Shown one piece after another: positions 60,047 to 64,000 of a stretch of 64,000 nucleotides of DNA (the first letter of the stretch is position 1; every line of letters begins with the position of its first letter). The translations under genes and the position numbers were made by a program. Source of the DNA: Ophiura sarsii (lineage: Eukaryota; Echinodermata; Ophiuroidea; Amphilepidida; Ophiuridae); the NCBI GenBank assembly GCA_035610835.1, contig CM069447.1, positions 61,015,048 to 61,079,047 on the forward strand, in the 5' to 3' direction. The notes under the pieces are model-generated. The model had not been told where the DNA came from. It did no database searches and saw only the letters and a program-made list of their open reading frames with translations.

Positions 60047-61366
60047 GTCTAGCATTACTATAATATCGTGATTTTATTTTCAAATTTTATTTTTGTTTGT
60101 TTTACAAAGTCTGACACAGCACTAGTTTTTTTTAACAAATTGAAGTTCAAAGTATAATATTTATGGCATAACATATGATAAACTTAACATTTTGGGCTTG
60201 CTGCTTCATCCAACTTATTATCGAATGTTGAAGCTATATATAGACATCTATGGAGGACTTATGCAATTATTGTGACCATGAAATCTTTTCTTTTACCATA
60301 ACTTCGTATATACCCCACCAATGTTGCTCGTTCATACCCCACCAATGTTGCTCGTTCAAAAAACAGACTGTGCTATTTGTATATAAGGTATTCATTTTTG
60401 TACTTTAAATCACGAATATCAACAAAGACTACATTAATTTAGTGTCACAGAGACCCCCAACAAATGCACAGTCCATTGTTCAAACTCGGCAGAGTAGTAA
60501 CGGCCTAAATTTGGTTACCCCAAACGCTACAGGCGGTGTAATAACTCAGAGAGATAGTAGAAACTTGGTAGAATCACAGATGACTCATTATTACCCCTTA
60601 TATTGCCTCAAATCGATGGTTACGAATGTCTGGATATATACAGTCGATGGACTCGTAATGAAAATTCTGTCTGTTTATATCTAATAATATTGACAGCAAA
60701 TTGGGGTTGATTTTCAGTTATGTAAAAGTTATACAAGATAACATAATATATATAAACATTTTATTGAACAAATCACAAACTACGTGAATTTAGAGCGATT
60801 ACAATTTAGTCAAAGGGTAGTTGGGAGGCATGTCATAACGATCAGCGGGTTTGCGCATGGCTAACATCTTAGCAGGTTTGCGCATGGCCAACACCTTGTC
60901 GGGGCAATATATTGGGAACGAATCGAGCGATTGGAACGAAATTTTCAGCGTCAGGTCGACTCCACAAATTGTCGATTCAGTTCGGTTCGCTGAAAATGCG
61001 TGACGTGGCTTTTCGGGTTACGGTGACGACCCGATTCTCCTGAACCAATAATGAAAAATGAAAAATGAGCTCTAAGTCACTCATTTTTGCATGTTTGACT
61101 CCAAAACCTGGCCTGGCAGCATGATACTTGATATGCTGTTCATTGAGTGTTCAACATGTATGATGCATAGTTTTATGAATTCATTGATTTTGTTCGTGCA
61201 TTTTGTCAATGGAAACCAGTGAAAGTTGTTATTTTTTGATAACAATTGCTCCCGTTGCTTTGAAAACGGTCCGAATTTGCCGAGTGGCACATGCTATCTA
61301 TTCAAGATATTGTAATCAATTGTTCGCTAAATGTCAGTGCTTTGGCTCAATTTGTGTTTGAGATAT
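60047..61366. repeat. Long dispersed repeat, right copy (inverted to 41,998-47,305)
   Basis: Contains the unoccupied TTA target (60,384-60,386). A ~24-bp segment, TACCCCACCAATGTTGCTCG, is duplicated in tandem at 60,311-60,358, unlike the left copy. The open frame at 60,442-60,684 begins with GTG and is not supported as coding. Confidence 0.7.
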
Positions 61367-61435
61367 CATTTGTTCACAATGGCTTTTTAATTGTAGCCCA
61401 AATCCATGTATTTGTTTGTTATTATGTTTTATGTT

Positions 61436-61477
61436 CATGCGCTTAGGGATCTCGATGTTAGGCGCTATACAAATATG

Positions 61478-61527
<50 letters not shown>
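61436..61527 (+). repeat. LINE/SINE 3' tail with (ATT)n
   Basis: GCGCTTAGGGATCTCGATGT, GGCGCTATACAAATATGG and then ATT repeats to 61,527; same class of tail as 686-764. Confidence 0.65.
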
Positions 61528-61589
61528 GTATATAAATTGGACTTAGGGAGACATTTCGGTGTTTCAAACCGTCATTAGGGAGACATTTT

Positions 61590-61621
61590 CGTTAGGGAGA
61601 CATTTTCGTGTCTCCCTAACG
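61590..61621. repeat. 13-bp-arm hairpin CGTTAGGGAGACA
   Basis: CGTTAGGGAGACA-TTTTCG-TGTCTCCCTAACG, with TTAGGGAGACATTT repeated three times upstream from 61,549. From 61,622 to 62,357 nothing else is assigned, apart from GTGCCGCC repeats at 62,020-62,043. Confidence 0.8.
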
Positions 61622-62357
61622 TTTTTGGTATTCACTACAGGTAGACAAAATCATTCGTGAGGCCGGAAATCACACATAGGGTGTAGTCTAGATGTATGAC
61701 AATACATTTAAGAGGTTTTTTTAAAGAATTGATTTTTTTTTTTAAATGGCAGATTTGGGAAAAAAGAACCATTATTAATTGTATTATTATCCATCGTTTC
61801 AAAACGTCATTAGGAAGACACTCGGTTTTTGTTGGATTATTCCAGTTCTACTGATTATATCTTCATTTAATTTTAGGACGGTGTTTGGAAACCCATTTGA
61901 AAATAAATTGTGAATGTTTTATCGACAATAATTCCCTGTCTTTAAATTTGACACTTATTTTTGGTCAAAATTTAACATTAGACAGTGTGTATCTTTGAGA
62001 ATGTTTCATTTTACTGTCGGGCCGTGCCGCCGTGCCGCCGTGCAACACTAGTACAGGAAACCCATACGTTGGTGGGTTTTTTTGTTTGTTTTTTTCCCCT
62101 ACCAACTACTTAGGATGGGGACAGATAGTGAAACATGCAAAATACCCTATGATGAATAATACCAACTGATGACAAGTATCACTAAGTATGATTTGTTGTA
62201 CTAGTGCAACACCACACAGAGAGGCTGTCGAATTCGCAGCAGTCCAGTAATTAGTGTTGTAACAAGAACTACTGTCGATGTATTCAGTAAGGTAACCGTA
62301 AGGTGAGCTATATCATGGCTATTTTTGTTTTAAAAAGAGTATATTTTAGTTCAAATA

Positions 62358-62996
62358 CAAGGCGGTAAAGGCAGATGGTCTTCAGTATTGTTCTGACAGA
62401 AGTTTGATGGTGATTATCCTTTCGAGCACTTATCCTATCATTAAAGTACATCCAACAATAACAATACAGATACACAGACGCCGTGAGACGGTGCCGCCAT
62501 ATCGATGTCTTACTATGATGTGTACAGTGTCAATGCAAAACAGCACGGATTGATCAATGAATTGTTTTGTATTTTTGGTAGTGCAAGGGAGAGAGGCGGG
62601 GGTGTTCACTTGTTTGGAAGGGGGATCGGGAAGGGATTGGCCTCTTGACTCTGCAATCATGGACGAATATTTGAGGAATTCAATTCAAATTGTTGACAAA
62701 TATATTATTACAACAAATTAGTATTCATTAAATATGAGATTAATTTGATTACTTAGTACTTTCCCAAACTTCAAGTGCGTTGGCGGCGGTCAAGACACGC
62801 GTGTGAATTTGTATTGATAGGTATACCGATTGAACTTAATCGATTTCAAGGAGGGAGATAACGTTGATAACTTGATAGGATAATCATCTGTCGTCGATAA
62901 AGTCGATAGGTGACGAGTTTGAGAGATAATCTTCTCTCATAACAATACCGAGGAGTTGCTAAACAATACTGAAGACCATCTGCCTTTACCGCCTTG
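62358..62996. mobile_element. 639-bp TIR element with perfect 35-bp ends
   Basis: CAAGGCGGTAAAGGCAGATG..AGTATTGTT at left and exact complement at right. No target duplication is evident and no coding sequence. Class unknown. Confidence 0.75.
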
Positions 62997-63360
62997 TGTA
63001 CATAAATAAACTTCCTTCCCTGCCCATTTCACATGTTGAATTACTAAATTAGCCATGCATGGTGATATGAAGCAAGGCTTCCACTCCCAGCTTCCGGATT
63101 TATAATTGAAGCATACCATGGACTTAATTAATCAGAATGATTGAACGAACGAACACATGAATGAAGCAGCGTATTGCATAATATATTGCGTGAAGCACAC
63201 ACATCCATAAGTGTGACAATATTGGGCGCGATCATCTTTGTGCTGCCTGCGTGTTTGTTCAATCATTAATTTGTGAGGCCTAGTTTAGCTAGGCCTGTGT
63301 TAAATAATCACTTCATAATTTAAACTAGCTAAATAAACCCTGTACTACGCACAGGTGAAG

Positions 63361-63548
63361 CCAGGCCTCAAATTAATCGAAGGCATCGAAGGCAGTTGCC
63401 TTCGATGCCCCACCTAGTTGCCTAGATGCCCTCCATTTCTGGCTATTTTCACTCCATTCAAAAGTACATAATTGCCTTGGTGCCCTTTCAAATTTCCTTA
63501 AATTGCTTGCCCTTTTCATTTCTTTTCATTTCTTTATTTGAGGCCTGG
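63361..63548. mobile_element. 188-bp MITE with CCAGGCCTCAAAT ends
   Basis: CCAGGCCTCAAAT at left and ATTTGAGGCCTGG at right, exact complements. An internal hairpin GGCATCGAAGGCA-GT-TGCCTTCGATGCC is perfect (63,382-63,409). Sequence 62,997-63,360 holds only a small AGGCCTAG/CTAGGCCT hairpin. Confidence 0.65.
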
Positions 63549-63561
63549 GTGAAACTCCGGT

Positions 63562-63581
63562 GGGGGGGGGGGGGGGGGGGG
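63562..63581 (+). repeat. Poly(dG) tract, 20 nt
   Basis: Last of the 15 G runs on the + strand. Confidence 0.9.
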
Positions 63582-63611
63582 TATCGACGTTTAGGGGTAG
63601 TAATTGTTGTA

Positions 63612-64000
63612 CAGGGTGAGTCAAAAAAAAGTTTACTCAACTTCAGCGATTTTTCTAGAAAAAAGCATTCGTTTGTTTTCAAAACAATTTACTACGGTAA
63701 AGACAAATCAATTAGCTTTAATATTAATTTTATCTGGTTTAGATTGGTTGAGGGAAACTTATTTTACGCTGTTTTGAATAAAAGTGACCAATTTAACGTC
63801 CGAACACGCTTCCAGATATTGACCATTATATTTCATAAGATACGACTCAATAAAAAATTACAATACCGACAGCGAAAGGATCAATTCCTTTGTTATGAAA
63901 TGATTAAAGTGTGGTAATTGTGTCATAAATAGGCCCTAAAGCTGTCTATTGTCCCTCAGTGCAACCATCCTAAGCACACTCTCAAAGATCAGGAGAAAGA
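63612..64000 (+). mobile_element. Mariner-like element, left end; right end outside the window
   Basis: TA at 63,610-63,611 followed by CAGGGTGAGTCAAAAAAAAG, the same terminus type as the element at 9,101. No second end before the window stops. Confidence 0.5.

Overview
This is a gene-poor, repeat-dense piece of a eukaryotic nuclear genome, most likely a marine invertebrate. Reasons: AT-rich sequence without compact bacterial genes, GT/AG introns of 8-10 kb, decayed CR1/L2-type LINE and mariner coding remnants, tRNA-related SINE sequence, and many short inverted-repeat transposons. Echinoderm, hemichordate or another deuterostome is my guess from the repeat flavour; nothing in the window fixes the phylum. 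No rRNA gene, intact tRNA gene or CRISPR array was seen.

Layout. 1-14 kb: a mosaic of small TIR elements (piggyBac-like TTAA elements, mariner-like TA elements, TAA- and 5-bp-TSD elements), a decayed LINE (7.0-7.8 kb) and SINE pieces. 14.25-22.73 kb: one 8.47-kb foldback element made almost entirely of ~91-bp tandem repeats in two inverted arms, bounded by a direct repeat of the target (CAACAATCTG). 23-30 kb: host repeats including an unoccupied paralogue of the foldback target, and an inverted copy of the 3.4-4.65 kb repeat carrying an extra 870-bp insertion. 30.3-49.1 kb: the one convincing gene, a three-exon gene (coding exons at 30,373-30,464, 38,361-38,390 and 48,655-48,745, + strand) for a ~70-residue secreted eight-cysteine peptide; its two long introns hold tandem arrays, poly(dG) tracts and nested TIR elements. 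49.8-50.8 kb: a coding remnant on the minus strand broken by a frameshift and a piggyBac-like MITE. 51-64 kb: a ~105-bp tandem array, a probable LTR with primer-binding site, a truncated LINE reverse-transcriptase end, tandem units with two covarying hairpins, AT-rich low complexity, more TIR elements, and an inverted copy of the 42-47 kb repeat.

The window is unusually informative about transposition because several insertions have an unoccupied paralogous copy of their target in the same window: the foldback array (empty site ~23.65-23.72 kb), a TTAA MITE (~23.91 kb), an 870-bp TA element (~4.35 kb), a 2.5-kb TTA element (~60.38 kb) and a 167-bp element with a 9-bp duplication (unoccupied sister at ~40.06 kb). 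These allow target duplications to be read directly. All alignments were made by eye; percent identities were not calculated and unit counts for long arrays are length divided by period.
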